From the NCBI GenBank assembly GCA_041739225.1, contig JBGSOG010000034.1, forward strand, positions 1 to 41,986: DNA of 41,986 bases, in the 5' to 3' direction. The position numbers and the translations under genes were made by a program. The notes beneath the pieces are model-generated. The model had not been told where the DNA came from, ran no database searches, and saw only the letters and a program-made list of their open reading frames with translations. Source of the DNA: BOKV01 sp041739225 (GTDB taxonomy: Bacteria; Pseudomonadota; Alphaproteobacteria; Rhizobiales; Rhizobiaceae). Of this stretch, positions 8,241 through 16,477 are shown one piece after another (position 1 is the stretch's first letter; each line of letters starts with the position of its first letter).

Positions 8241-9533
8241 TCAGGGACGCGTCTGGCCGGAGCCGTGAACACGGTACTTGAACGAAGTAAGTTGCTCAAC
8301 ACCGACGGGGCCGCGGGCATGCATCTTGCCGGTGGCAATGCCTATTTCTGCGCCCATGCCGAACTCGCCGCCATCGGCAAATTGCGTCGAGGCGTTGTGC
8401 AGGAGGATGGCGCTGTCAATCTCGTTGAAAAACCGCTCGGCAACAGCGGCATTTTCCGTAATGACAGCTTCGGTGTGGTGCGATGAGAAGCGCTTGATGT
8501 GGTCGATGGCTTCATCAATACCCACCACCAGTTTGGCGGCAATAATCTTGTCGAGAAACTCGTGGCCGAAATCTTCGGCCTTTGCCTCTACTGTTCCTGC
8601 AATCTTGTGCAATTCGCCATCGGCCCTTACTTCGCAGTCCGCCTGCAACAGATCGTCAATCATCGGCGCACCATGTTTGGTGTAAAAGTGCCAGTCTATC
8701 AGCAGGCATTCGGCAGCCCCGCAAATGCCGGTTCGCCGCATTTTTGAGTTCAGCACAATTTTGCGCGCCATTTCAGGATCGGCGTCCTTGTCGACATAGA
8801 TGTGGCAAATGCCTTCCAGATGGGCAAAAACCGGCACCCGTGCATCGTTCTGGACACGCTCGACAAGGCTCTTGCCGCCGCGTGGCACGATCACATCAAT
8901 GGCACCGTTGAGACCCGCCAGCATTTCACCGACGGCTGCCCTGTCGGTGGTCGGGACCAACTGGATTGCATCGGCAGGAAGTCCGGCAGAGACCAGTCCT
9001 TCAACGAGGCAGGCGTGAATGGCTTTCGATGAATGGGTGGAGTCAGAACCCCCGCGCAGGATGACGGCATTGCCGGCCTTCAGGCACAGCGCACCGGCAT
9101 CCGCCGTGACATTGGGTCTGCTTTCGAAAATCACACCGATGACGCCGAGCGGTGTGCGAACCCGCTCGATGTTGAGGCCGTTGGGCCGCGTCCATTTTGC
9201 GATCACTTCGCCAACCGGGTCTTTCATTTCGGCGATGGCCATAAGTCCGTCGACCATCGCGCGCAGGCGGCTCTTGTCCAGCGTCAGCCGGTCTATCATC
9301 GCGGGTGAAAGACCGGCGATTTCGGCGGAGGCAACGTCAGCGGCATTTTCATTGAGGATGAAATCGCCCATCCGGGCAATGGCAGCGGCGGCACCCACGA
9401 GGGCCGCATATTTGCGCTCAGATCCTGCAGTTGCGAGAATATCTGCCGCACTGCGCGCCTTTGTTCCCATTTGAGCCATCAAAGTGGCGATTTCTGGTGA
9501 TTTCGAAACCCGCGCAAGATTACCCATCGGCAT
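8241..9533 (-). CDS. proA: Gamma-glutamyl phosphate reductase
   Basis: NADPH-dependent reduction of gamma-glutamyl phosphate to glutamate semialdehyde, the second step of proline synthesis. The 430-residue protein is an aldehyde-dehydrogenase-fold enzyme: VRTPLGVIGVIFESRPNVT, NAVILRGGSDS, DVIVPRGGKSL, and catalytic Cys271 in RTGICGAAECLL, ending GPVGVEQLTSFKY. The start ATG at 9533 is chosen because AAGGTGG lies a few bases upstream; a longer reading to 9581 has no such site. The start overlaps the end of proB by 14 bases, so the two proline genes are translationally coupled. Confidence 0.96.
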   Translation of the reverse strand: MPMGNLARVSKSPEIATLMAQMGTKARSAADILATAGSERKYAALVGAAAAIARMGDFILNENAADVASAEIAGLSPAMIDRLTLDKSRLRAMVDGLMAIAEMKDPVGEVIAKWTRPNGLNIERVRTPLGVIGVIFESRPNVTADAGALCLKAGNAVILRGGSDSTHSSKAIHACLVEGLVSAGLPADAIQLVPTTDRAAVGEMLAGLNGAIDVIVPRGGKSLVERVQNDARVPVFAHLEGICHIYVDKDADPEMARKIVLNSKMRRTGICGAAECLLIDWHFYTKHGAPMIDDLLQADCEVRADGELHKIAGTVEAKAEDFGHEFLDKIIAAKLVVGIDEAIDHIKRFSSHHTEAVITENAAVAERFFNEIDSAILLHNASTQFADGGEFGMGAEIGIATGKMHARGPVGVEQLTSFKYRVHGSGQTRP

Positions 9534-10671
9534 TTGCCACCTTTCGGGCTGTTTCGGCGGAAGAATTGATGACCAGATCATCGCGGTGGATCATCTCGCT
9601 GCGCCCGGCATAGCCCAATATCTCTGCGATCCGGGTCGATTTGCAACCGGCTATGCGAATGGCATCTTCATGGTCGTAGGCAATGATGCCCCGGGCAACC
9701 TCCTGGCCAGACGGGCTGCGAACAATCACCACATCGCCGCGTGAAAAACGGCCGTCAATCTTGCTGACACCTGCGGGCAACAGGCTCTTGCCGTTAAGCA
9801 ATGCCGTCAACGCTCCTTCATCCACTGCAATGGATGCACTCGCGGTCAACTGGCCCGAAATCCATTTCTTGCGCGCAGTCACCGGGTTGCCATTGGGCGC
9901 GAACCATGTAGCCCTGCAGCCGCTTTCCAAGGCGGAAACCGGGTTCAGTCGCTTGCCGGTGGTGATGACCATTGCTGTGCCGCCTGCCGTGGCGATACGT
10001 CCGGCCTCGATCTTGGTGACCATGCCGCCTCGCGACAGTTCCGTCCCCGCTGCGCCGGCCATCGCCTCGATCTGCGGTGTGATTGCTTCCACATGCTCGA
10101 CAAACCGCGCATCCGGATTTGATTGCGGCGGCGCGGTGTAAAGACCGTCGATGTCGGAAAGCAGGATCAGCAGATCGGCGCTGGCCATGGTTGCCACACG
10201 TGCAGCCAGGCGGTCATTGTCACCGTAACGGATTTCGCTGGTGGCAATGGTATCGTTTTCATTGATCACCGGAACTGCGCCCAGCTTCAGCAAGGTTGCC
10301 GTTGTCGCGCGGGCGTTAAGATAGCGGCGGCGCTCTTCGGTGTCACCCAAGGTCAGCAAAATCTGGCCTGCCGTAATGCCGTGCTCGCCCAGGGCCTGCG
10401 CCCACGCCCGCGCCAGCGAAATTTGCCCGCAAGCCGCTGCTGCCTGGCTTTCTTCAAGTTTCAACGGGCCGGAGGGCAGCGACAACAAGCTGCGACCCAG
10501 CGCAATTGCACCGGACGTCACCACCAGCACTTCCTTGCCCCGGCCGCGAAGCTGGGCAATGTCGCTGGCAACTGAAGCCAGCCATTCGACGCGCAAGCCG
10601 GTGTTGCGATCGACCAACAGGGCAGAGCCGATCTTGATGACGATGCGCTTGTATTTGGACAGCCGGTTCAC
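9520..10671 (-). CDS. proB: Glutamate 5-kinase
   Basis: Phosphorylates the glutamate gamma-carboxyl group, the first committed and feedback-controlled step of proline synthesis. The 383-residue product has the amino acid kinase domain (residues 1-260: IVIKIGSALLV, VTSGAIALGR, NENDTIATSEIRYGDNDRLAA, LLILLSDIDGLYT, GGMVTKIEAG) and a C-terminal PUA domain (about 280-365: GDVVIVRSPSGQEVARGIIAY). The start is GTG at 10671, sharing GTGA with the TGA stop of obgE, so it is coupled to obgE; it in turn overlaps proA. Confidence 0.97.
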   Translation of the reverse strand: MNRLSKYKRIVIKIGSALLVDRNTGLRVEWLASVASDIAQLRGRGKEVLVVTSGAIALGRSLLSLPSGPLKLEESQAAAACGQISLARAWAQALGEHGITAGQILLTLGDTEERRRYLNARATTATLLKLGAVPVINENDTIATSEIRYGDNDRLAARVATMASADLLILLSDIDGLYTAPPQSNPDARFVEHVEAITPQIEAMAGAAGTELSRGGMVTKIEAGRIATAGGTAMVITTGKRLNPVSALESGCRATWFAPNGNPVTARKKWISGQLTASASIAVDEGALTALLNGKSLLPAGVSKIDGRFSRGDVVIVRSPSGQEVARGIIAYDHEDAIRIAGCKSTRIAEILGYAGRSEMIHRDDLVINSSAETARKVANADG

Positions 10672-11705
10672 AACGGCCTCCAGCGATTGTCGGGTTCCTC
10701 CGGCTTCTCCAGCGCTTTTTGACCGTCAATTGTCGCCAGCACGGCACGCAAAATGGCTTCGATGCCTTCACGGCTCACCGAAGAAATCGCCATTGGTGGT
10801 CGCCCGGCGGCCTTGCCCAGTTGGCGAAGCTTTTTCTTCATTTCCGCAGGTGTCAGCGTATCGATTTGCGACAACGCGACAATTTCCTGTTTTTCGTCGA
10901 GGCCTGCGCCATAGGCTTCCAACTCGCCGCGCACCACCAGATAGGCATCGGCAACGTCCTCTTCGGTCGCCGAAACCAGATGCAACAAAACGCGGGTACG
11001 TTCGACATGGCCGAGGAACCGGTCGCCAATGCCGACACCCTCATGCGCCCCCTCGATGAGGCCGGGGATGTCGGCGATAACAAACTCGCGGCCATCAACA
11101 GCAGCAACGCCCAAATTCGGGTGCAAGGTGGTGAAAGGGTAGTCGGCTATTTTCGGCTTGGCAGCCGTGACACTGGCAAGGAAGGTTGATTTGCCGGCAT
11201 TGGGCAAGCCAACCACTCCGGCATCGGCAATCAGCTTCAGGCGCAGCCAGATTTCCCTCTCGATGCCGTCAAGGCCGGGATTGGCATGGCGCGGGGCCTG
11301 GTTTACGGGGCCTTTGAAATAGGCGTTGCCGAACCCGCCATTGCCGCCTTTTGCCAGCAAAAACCGTTGACCGATTTCGGTGAGGTCGGCGATCAGGGTT
11401 TCGCCGTCTTCCTCGAGCACCTGCGTGCCTTCGGGGACTTTAAGCACCACGTCGGCACCCTTGGCGCCGTTCTGGTTGCGGCCCATGCCATGCATTCCGG
11501 TCTTCGCCTTGAAATGCTGCTGATAGCGATAATCAATCAGTGTGTTGAGGCCGGGAACAACTTCCACCCAGACATCGCCGCCACGTCCGCCATTGCCGCC
11601 ATCGGGACCGCCGAACTCGATGAACTTCTCGCGCCGGAACGAAACCGCGCCTGCGCCGCCGTTGCCGGAGCGCACAAAAATCTTTGCTTCATCGAGAAAC
11701 TTCAT
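10668..11705 (-). CDS. obgE: GTPase ObgE/CgtA
   Basis: Essential GTPase of late 50S assembly and stress response. The 345-residue protein has the glycine-rich Obg fold (1-158: GGPDGGNGGRGGDVW, LAKGGNGGFGN), then the G domain with G1 GLPNAGKST (166-174), switch II DIPGLIEGAHEG (about 212-223), and G4 SQIDTL. There is no extra C-terminal OCT domain, as is usual in alphaproteobacteria. It heads the obgE-proB-proA run. The rpmA/rplU genes, often directly upstream of obgE, are here about 1.6 kb away, separated by two other genes. Confidence 0.97.
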   Translation of the reverse strand: MKFLDEAKIFVRSGNGGAGAVSFRREKFIEFGGPDGGNGGRGGDVWVEVVPGLNTLIDYRYQQHFKAKTGMHGMGRNQNGAKGADVVLKVPEGTQVLEEDGETLIADLTEIGQRFLLAKGGNGGFGNAYFKGPVNQAPRHANPGLDGIEREIWLRLKLIADAGVVGLPNAGKSTFLASVTAAKPKIADYPFTTLHPNLGVAAVDGREFVIADIPGLIEGAHEGVGIGDRFLGHVERTRVLLHLVSATEEDVADAYLVVRGELEAYGAGLDEKQEIVALSQIDTLTPAEMKKKLRQLGKAAGRPPMAISSVSREGIEAILRAVLATIDGQKALEKPEEPDNRWRPL

Positions 11706-11785
11706 GACACTGACAAATCCGGTCTTTACGAGACGCTGGTCCTACAGGAAACCACCTGAAAGCGCGATAGCAGAAAGTCCACTCC

Positions 11786-12604
11786 ATGGCGATCAAACTT
11801 GCAACCTACAATATCCAGTATGGCATGGGGATGGATGGCAGTTACAATATCGAGCGGATCGCTGCCGCAGTGGCAGACGCCGACATCATCGCCATCCAGG
11901 AAGTCTCCCGCAATTCGCCGTGGAATGGCGGTGCTGACGTGGAAGCTGCCCTTCGGCTTTGCTTTCCCGACCGCTTCATTGCCTGCCATTATCCGGCAGA
12001 TGTTGATTTCGGAAGCGCGGTCAAAGACGGCAAGGTTGTCGAGAACCGCTTCCAGTTTGGCAACATGGTGGTTTCGCGCTTTCCGTTGCAAACGGTGCGT
12101 TGCCATTTGCTGCCGCGCACGCTGCGCAGTGACCAATTGAACCTGCAACGCGGAGCGCTGGAAGCGATGGTTGCCACGCCGGATGGCCCGTTGCGGGTTT
12201 ACAATGTTCACCTTGACCATATCGATACGCAGGAACGCCTTGCCCAGGTGGCCGAGGTTAAGCGGATTGCGATGCATTTTGCCCAAACAGGAGGTGCGAT
12301 ATCCGGGCTTTCTGCCTTCAACTTCCCCGAACTGCCATTGCCGGATAATTTTGTCATTCTGGGCGACTGCAATTTTGAGCCAGGGTCGGCTGAAATGGCC
12401 GCAATGACGCAAGGCGGCATGATTGTCGATGTCACCGCCAGTGATCCAGCCCACACATGGTTTGACCCGCGCGGGCAGGCCCCATCGCAACGGCTCGACC
12501 ATTGCTTTGCCAATGCAGTCCTTGCAGCCCGGGTCCGGTCCGTCCGGGTGGATGTCGATGACCGGGGTTCCGATCATCGTCCAGTGTGGATTTACATCGA
12601 CTGA
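11786..12604 (+). CDS. Endonuclease/exonuclease/phosphatase family protein
   Basis: Predicted metal-dependent phosphodiesterase or phosphatase of the DNase I-like superfamily, 272 residues; natural substrate unknown. Visible active-site segments are TYNIQYG (Asn9), AIQEV (metal-binding Glu39), VYNVHLDHI, VILGDCNFEP (Asp/Asn pair) and the terminal GSDHRPVWI (Asp/His pair). There is no signal peptide, so it is probably cytoplasmic. It is a single plus-strand gene facing the minus-strand acetyltransferase, with four bases between the two genes. Confidence 0.88.
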   Translation: MAIKLATYNIQYGMGMDGSYNIERIAAAVADADIIAIQEVSRNSPWNGGADVEAALRLCFPDRFIACHYPADVDFGSAVKDGKVVENRFQFGNMVVSRFPLQTVRCHLLPRTLRSDQLNLQRGALEAMVATPDGPLRVYNVHLDHIDTQERLAQVAEVKRIAMHFAQTGGAISGLSAFNFPELPLPDNFVILGDCNFEPGSAEMAAMTQGGMIVDVTASDPAHTWFDPRGQAPSQRLDHCFANAVLAARVRSVRVDVDDRGSDHRPVWIYID

Positions 12605-12608
12605 GCCA

Positions 12609-13211
12609 TCAGTTTGAGCGGATTGCTGCCAGCCAGTCGGCGCGGGCCACCTTGAAATGCGAGACATGGTGCATTTCGCCGAGCGCCTTGTTGAACTGCT
12701 CGCCGTCCTTCCAGTATTTTCCGCCGCATTTTTCGATGACACGGCGTGAGCGGAGATTGTCGATCCGGCAGGAAATCATCAGCATGTCGCGATTTGTTGC
12801 CTTGAAAAACAGGTCAATCATGGCGCGCGCAGCCTCGGTGGCGTAGCCACCGCCCCACCAAGGCTCTCCCAGCCAATAGCCGATGAAGGGGAGTTCAAAC
12901 CGCGACAAGTCTTCATGCAGGCCGCAGGCGCCCATCACTTCGCCGGTGTCCGCCCTGGTGATTGCATAATTGCAGCCGGAAGCATGGCCTTCTTCGACCT
13001 TGGCGATGAACTCTCTCGCATCTGCGGTGAAATAGGGGTGTGGCATCGAGCCAAGCATGCTGGCGACGGCGTAATTGTTGGCAAGGCGCGCGTAGTCGCC
13101 GGCATCATCCTGCACCGGCTTGCGCAGAAGCAGGCGCGCGGTCTCGATAATCTCGCACTCCAGCCTGAAGGGCGTGGGCGCGGTTTGGGATAAGGGTTTC
13201 CTGGCGGTCAT
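12609..13211 (-). CDS. GNAT family N-acetyltransferase (RimJ/RimL-like)
   Basis: Predicted acetyltransferase of 200 residues; the layout resembles the RimJ/RimL group, but the substrate is unknown. Typical pieces are IETARLLLRKPVQDDAGDY near the N-terminus, GACGLHEDLSRFELPFIGYW, the acetyl-CoA loop GEPWWGGGYATEAARAMID (W-G-x-G-x-A-x-E) and NLRSRRVIEKCGG. I use the ATG at 13211; the open frame extends to 13319, but that stretch contains the rpmA terminator. The terminator T tract ends about 14 bases before this ATG, so expression may depend on readthrough from rpmA. Confidence 0.86.
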   Translation of the reverse strand: MTARKPLSQTAPTPFRLECEIIETARLLLRKPVQDDAGDYARLANNYAVASMLGSMPHPYFTADAREFIAKVEEGHASGCNYAITRADTGEVMGACGLHEDLSRFELPFIGYWLGEPWWGGGYATEAARAMIDLFFKATNRDMLMISCRIDNLRSRRVIEKCGGKYWKDGEQFNKALGEMHHVSHFKVARADWLAAIRSN

Positions 13212-13220
13212 GGTTTCACC

Positions 13221-13254
13221 AAACAAAAAGGAGGATGGTGTCCCATCCCCCTTT
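13221..13254 (-). terminator. Intrinsic terminator after rpmA
   Basis: On the minus strand AAAGGGGGATGG pairs with CCATCCTCCTTT (12 bp with one G-U pair, loop of four bases; arms 13243-13254 and 13227-13238) and is followed by TTTTTGTTT. It lies 78 bases downstream of the rpmA stop codon and just ahead of the acetyltransferase start. Confidence 0.85.
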
Positions 13255-13332
13255 GGTCTTTGGGTATTCCCAAAAATCTGGCCAGGTTTTTCCTTGCCGG
13301 GGTCTGGAGACACCGGCAAATTTGTTACCGGC

Positions 13333-13599
13333 TTAGTTGCTTGCCTGCGCGAGCGTTACGCTCACATAGGTGCGACCGTTGGATTTCTGCGCGAATGCAA
13401 CCTTGCCATCCGACAACGCGAAAATCGTGTGATCGCGACCAATGCCGACATTGGCACCTGGATGCCATTTTGTGCCGCGCTGGCGCAAAATGATGTTTCC
13501 GGCGATGACTGCCTCGCCGCCAAACTTTTTCACGCCAAGGCGCTTCGATTCAGAATCACGACCGTTGCGCGAAGAACCGCCAGCTTTTTTGTGTGCCAT
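13333..13599 (-). CDS. rpmA: 50S ribosomal protein L27
   Basis: Small basic protein whose N-terminal tail reaches the peptidyl transferase centre. The 88-residue sequence starts MAHKKAGGSSRNGRDSESKR and contains LGVKKFGGEAVIAGNIILRQ and RGTKWHPGANVGIGRDHTIF, the standard L27 blocks. Good ribosome binding site AGGAG stands before ATG 13599. It follows rplU by 42 bases, forming the conserved rplU-rpmA pair. Confidence 0.98.
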   Translation of the reverse strand: MAHKKAGGSSRNGRDSESKRLGVKKFGGEAVIAGNIILRQRGTKWHPGANVGIGRDHTIFALSDGKVAFAQKSNGRTYVSVTLAQASN

Positions 13600-13641
13600 T
13601 GCAATTTCTCCTGAAGTTCTGCGCTGAGCGCAGGAATTGAA

Positions 13642-14355
13642 TTATTTGGTATCTTTGGCTTTTTCCTGGTCGACCTTGGCGCGTGGTGGCTTGCCGGCGA
13701 GCAATTCGCGCGCCTGTTCAGACCATTCTTCGCGCTCGGTCCGGCCACCCAGCTTCAGATCGGTGTCGAGCTTGGCCATGTCGTCCACGCTCATGTCGGC
13801 AATTTGCTTGAGCGAGGTGATGCCAACTGCTTCCAGCTTCTTCTTGAGGGCCGGGCCAACGCCACCGATCAACGTGATGTCGTCAACGATCTCCGCCTTC
13901 TTGGCCTTGGCTTTCGCCGCTGGCTTCTTTTCGGTCTCTTCAACCTGCGTCACTGCCATCAAAGGCGCAGCGGCTGTTGCGGTTTCAGGCGCCGGCACTG
14001 CAACGGGTGCCTTGGCCTTTGCCTTCTTCGACGGCTTTGCGCCATCGGTCAGGATTTCGGCGATCCGAAGGGTCGTCAGTTGCTGACGGTGACCCTTGAT
14101 GCGCTTGGAATTCTGGCGGCGGCGCTTTTTGAACGAAAGCGTCTTCTTGCTGCGGCCTTGTTCGACCACTTCGGCAGAAACCATGGCACCTTCAACAAAA
14201 GGCGTGCCCATGGAAACGTCAGCATCTGCGCCAACCATCAGCACATGGCCGATTTCAACCATGTCACCAGCTTCGCCGACCAAATACTCAACCTTGATTA
14301 CGTCGTCTGCGGCAACGCGGTACTGCTTGCCACCAGTCTTGATGACTGCGAACAT
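13642..14355 (-). CDS. rplU: 50S ribosomal protein L21 with C-terminal helix-hairpin-helix extension
   Basis: Residues 1-104 are a complete L21 (MFAVIKTGGKQYRVAADDVI, KKRRRQNSKRIKGHRQ), a 23S rRNA-binding protein. The protein is 237 residues against about 103 in E. coli. A low-complexity A/K/P/E linker (about 105-155) joins the core to a second domain (about 157-221) with a helix-hairpin-helix core, LIGGVGPALKKKLEAVGI, then TEREEWSEQARELLAG. I recall L21 fused to a domain of unknown function being annotated in Brucella and relatives, so the fusion is probably a lineage trait. The tail could bind nucleic acid; that is inference. Confidence 0.95.
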   Translation of the reverse strand: MFAVIKTGGKQYRVAADDVIKVEYLVGEAGDMVEIGHVLMVGADADVSMGTPFVEGAMVSAEVVEQGRSKKTLSFKKRRRQNSKRIKGHRQQLTTLRIAEILTDGAKPSKKAKAKAPVAVPAPETATAAAPLMAVTQVEETEKKPAAKAKAKKAEIVDDITLIGGVGPALKKKLEAVGITSLKQIADMSVDDMAKLDTDLKLGGRTEREEWSEQARELLAGKPPRAKVDQEKAKDTK

Positions 14356-14679
14356 CTTTTTTCCTTTCAGTGTCCGGCCCGGATTCCGGCAAAAGACAAG
14401 CTTCTGCTCGATCCGTCTTTTTATCAGTCTTGTTTCGGGATTTTCCCGGTGTTCCGGTCAGCTTTGGCATAGAAAGCCGCACACGCAGCGCTACGCCAAA
14501 CACAACAGGCGCGAGAAAACCCGCGCCAGGAACGGGCTGGCAATACATCCATCAGGCCCATGGCGTCAAGCCTTCGCCAGACAATTGGGCGGTTTGCACC
14601 GATTCAGTGCTTGCGAGCGCAAAGTCGCGTCGCTATGTATCGCGCGCTTGCGACCTGCGTGCGAAGTGGCACGTCCCGC
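14356..14679. other. Non-coding spacer between rplU and tRNA-Ser
   Basis: 324 bases without a credible gene. It must hold the rplU-rpmA promoter and leader on the minus strand and the tRNA promoter on the plus strand. A short GC hairpin (GGCGCG 14508-14513, CGCGCC 14522-14527) is visible but has no convincing T tract. Open frames crossing it lack homologous-looking sequence or a ribosome binding site. Confidence 0.6.
14611..14639 (+). promoter_or_regulatory. Possible promoter of tRNA-Ser
   Basis: TTGCGA (14611-14616) and TATGTA (14634-14639) are separated by 17 bases, with transcription expected to begin near 14646, about 35 bases before the mature tRNA. Both hexamers are imperfect matches to the sigma-70 type consensus. 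Confidence 0.35.
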
Positions 14680-14769
14680 GGAGAGGTGGCTGAGTGGTCG
14701 AAAGCACCGCACTCGAAATGCGGCATACGCGCAAGCGTATCGTGGGTTCAAATCCCACCCTCTCCGCCA
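14680..14769 (+). tRNA. tRNA-Ser (anticodon CGA)
   Basis: A 90-base class II tRNA. Acceptor stem GGAGAGG (14680-14686) pairs with CCTCTCC (14759-14765), followed by discriminator G and an encoded CCA (14767-14769). Anticodon stem CCGCA/TGCGG encloses loop CTCGAAA with anticodon CGA at 14714-14716, which reads UCG. The long variable arm (CATACGCGCAAGCGTAT region) is diagnostic of tRNA-Ser, and the T arm is GTGGG-TTCAAAT-CCCAC. No integrase or repeated 3' end is present nearby. Confidence 0.97.
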
Positions 14770-14927
14770 ATTTCCCAAATGCCGCTTTGCGACGCAATGT
14801 CTTGGGTGGCCTAGAGTCATTTCCGGTGAAATTCCTTGCCGGCATGGCTTGAATCCGCCGTGATCCGGGAGCAATTTGGCGCTGAAAACAAATTTGGTGC
14901 TTTGCGCCGATTCAAGAAGAGAGAAAA

Positions 14928-15620
14928 ATGCGCATCGGGATTTTGCAGACCGGAAAGGTGCCGGCCGAGCTTGAAGGCAAGCATGGCCAGTATCCAACGA
15001 TGTTCGAGCGGCTTTTCGAAGGCCACGGTTTCACCTTCGAGACCTTCATGGTCATCGACAACCAGTTGCCGCCATCGCCGCATGCCTGCGAAGGCTGGTT
15101 GATCACCGGCTCGGCACACGGGGCCTATGACGATTTGCCGTGGATCCCGCGGCTTGAGCAGTTCATCCGCGATGCTTATCGCGAAGGCGTGCCGATGGCG
15201 GGCATCTGCTTTGGTCACCAGATCATGGCGCAGGCGCTGGGCGGCAAGGTTGAGAAGTATTCCGGCGGCTGGGGCGCTGGCCACATGCGCTACAAACTTG
15301 CAGATGGCCGCGAATTCGGCATCAATGCCATGCACCAGGATCAGGTGGTCGTAAAGCCGCCGGAGGCCAAGGTCATTTGCTCGTCGGATTTCTGCGAAAA
15401 TGCCGGATTTGCCTATGAGGGCAAGGCAATCTCGTTCCAGCCGCATCCAGAATTCGACGATCATTTCATGGATGATCTGCTGCAATTGCGGGCCGGCAAA
15501 TCGATGAGCCACGAGCGGGCGGCAATCGCGCGTGAAACATTGGGCAATGGTACCGATTCAGGACATTTTTCAGCACAGATCGCCGAGTTTTTCCGTCGAT
15601 CAGTGCATGCTCCCGCATGA
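14928..15620 (+). CDS. Class I glutamine amidotransferase-like protein
   Basis: Predicted cytoplasmic glutamine amidotransferase or glutamine hydrolase, 230 residues, without an attached synthetase domain, so its partner or substrate is unknown. The triad is visible: nucleophile Cys94 in GICFGHQIMAQAL and His173/Glu175 in FQPHPEF. LITGSAHGAYDDLPWI is typical of the stand-alone GuaA-like group. A GA-rich ribosome binding site precedes ATG 14928. The stop overlaps the start of the next gene by ATGA, indicating coupled translation with the crotonase-fold protein. Confidence 0.9.
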   Translation: MRIGILQTGKVPAELEGKHGQYPTMFERLFEGHGFTFETFMVIDNQLPPSPHACEGWLITGSAHGAYDDLPWIPRLEQFIRDAYREGVPMAGICFGHQIMAQALGGKVEKYSGGWGAGHMRYKLADGREFGINAMHQDQVVVKPPEAKVICSSDFCENAGFAYEGKAISFQPHPEFDDHFMDDLLQLRAGKSMSHERAAIARETLGNGTDSGHFSAQIAEFFRRSVHAPA

Positions 15621-16438
15621 TGTCTGACCAAAGGACGAGCAGCATCGGCGAGCCGCTGGTGATCGCCAGTCTGGGCAGCGGTTTGCTTTCATTGGCGCTC
15701 AACAATCCGCAGGCGCGCAATGCGCTTTCAAGCGCCATGATGGCAGCCTTGCAGGAGCAGCTTGACCTGGCCGACGACAACCCGGATGTCCGGGTGATTG
15801 TGATTTCCGGGCGGGGGCCTGCCTTCTGCGCCGGGCATGATCTCAAGGAACTCAATGGCGCCAAATCCGGGCCGGACGGGGGTCGGGCATTCCTGACGTC
15901 GCTCATGCAGCAATGTTCGCGCCTGATGCAGTCGATCGTCTATCATTCGCGCCCGGTCATCGCAGATGTGCGCGGCATTGCCACGGCGGCAGGGTGCCAG
16001 CTGGTGGCAAGCTGTGATCTTGCAATTGCCTCCGAGGATTCGCGGTTTGCAACTCCAGGGGTGAATATCGGGCTGTTTTGCTCCACTCCGATGGTTGCAT
16101 TGTCGCGCAAGGCAGGGCGCAAGCAGTCCATGGAAATGCTGCTGACCGGTGACATGATCGATGCTGAAAAAGCGCAGGAAATCGGCCTCGTCAACCGGGT
16201 GGTTGCGCGAGAGGAGATGGACTTCGTGGTGGCAGAGCTGGCAACAAAAATTGCATCAAAATCGCTGATGACGTTGAAGACCGGAAAACAGGCGTTTTAC
16301 CGCCAGTTGGACATGCCGCTTCCCGATGCCTATGCCTACACGGTCGAGATCATGATCGACAACATGTTGAAGGAGGACGCCCGTGAGGGCGTTTCCGCTT
16401 TTCTGGAAAAACGTCCACCTGTCTGGACTGATAAATAA
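15617..16438 (+). CDS. Enoyl-CoA hydratase/isomerase family protein lacking the catalytic glutamates
   Basis: Crotonase-fold protein of 273 residues. The fold is clear: PQARNALSSAMMAAL, the oxyanion-hole region GPAFCAGHDLKELNG (about 67-81), DVRGIATAAGCQLVASCDLA and LLTGDMIDAEKAQEIGLVNR. At the two positions where active enoyl-CoA hydratase has Glu (E144 and E164 of the rat enzyme) this protein shows Gln128 (GCQLV) and Gly148 (TPGVNIG), so ordinary hydration chemistry is doubtful. It resembles the ECHDC3-type group, whose function is unclear. The ATG at 15617 overlaps the upstream stop; a second ATG follows directly. Confidence 0.88.
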   Translation: MMSDQRTSSIGEPLVIASLGSGLLSLALNNPQARNALSSAMMAALQEQLDLADDNPDVRVIVISGRGPAFCAGHDLKELNGAKSGPDGGRAFLTSLMQQCSRLMQSIVYHSRPVIADVRGIATAAGCQLVASCDLAIASEDSRFATPGVNIGLFCSTPMVALSRKAGRKQSMEMLLTGDMIDAEKAQEIGLVNRVVAREEMDFVVAELATKIASKSLMTLKTGKQAFYRQLDMPLPDAYAYTVEIMIDNMLKEDAREGVSAFLEKRPPVWTDK

Positions 16439-16477
16439 AAAACGTGCCGTAGCGGGCAGGGCAAAGGACACCGGCTG

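Noticed and set aside
11726..12742. Minus-strand open frame of 338 codons opposite the endonuclease/phosphatase gene
   Set aside because: The plus-strand gene has intact active-site motifs; the antisense reading is a GC-rich shadow running into two genes.
14508..14527. GC hairpin as terminator or attenuator in the rplU leader
   Set aside because: The stem is only 6 bp and the following minus-strand sequence TGTTGTGTTT is too interrupted to call a terminator with confidence.
14680..14769. tRNA-Ser as an integration site
   Set aside because: No integrase, no repeat of the tRNA 3' end and no change in gene character downstream.
14566..14997. Minus-strand open frame covering the tRNA
   Set aside because: It runs through the tRNA gene on the opposite strand and has no homologous-looking content.
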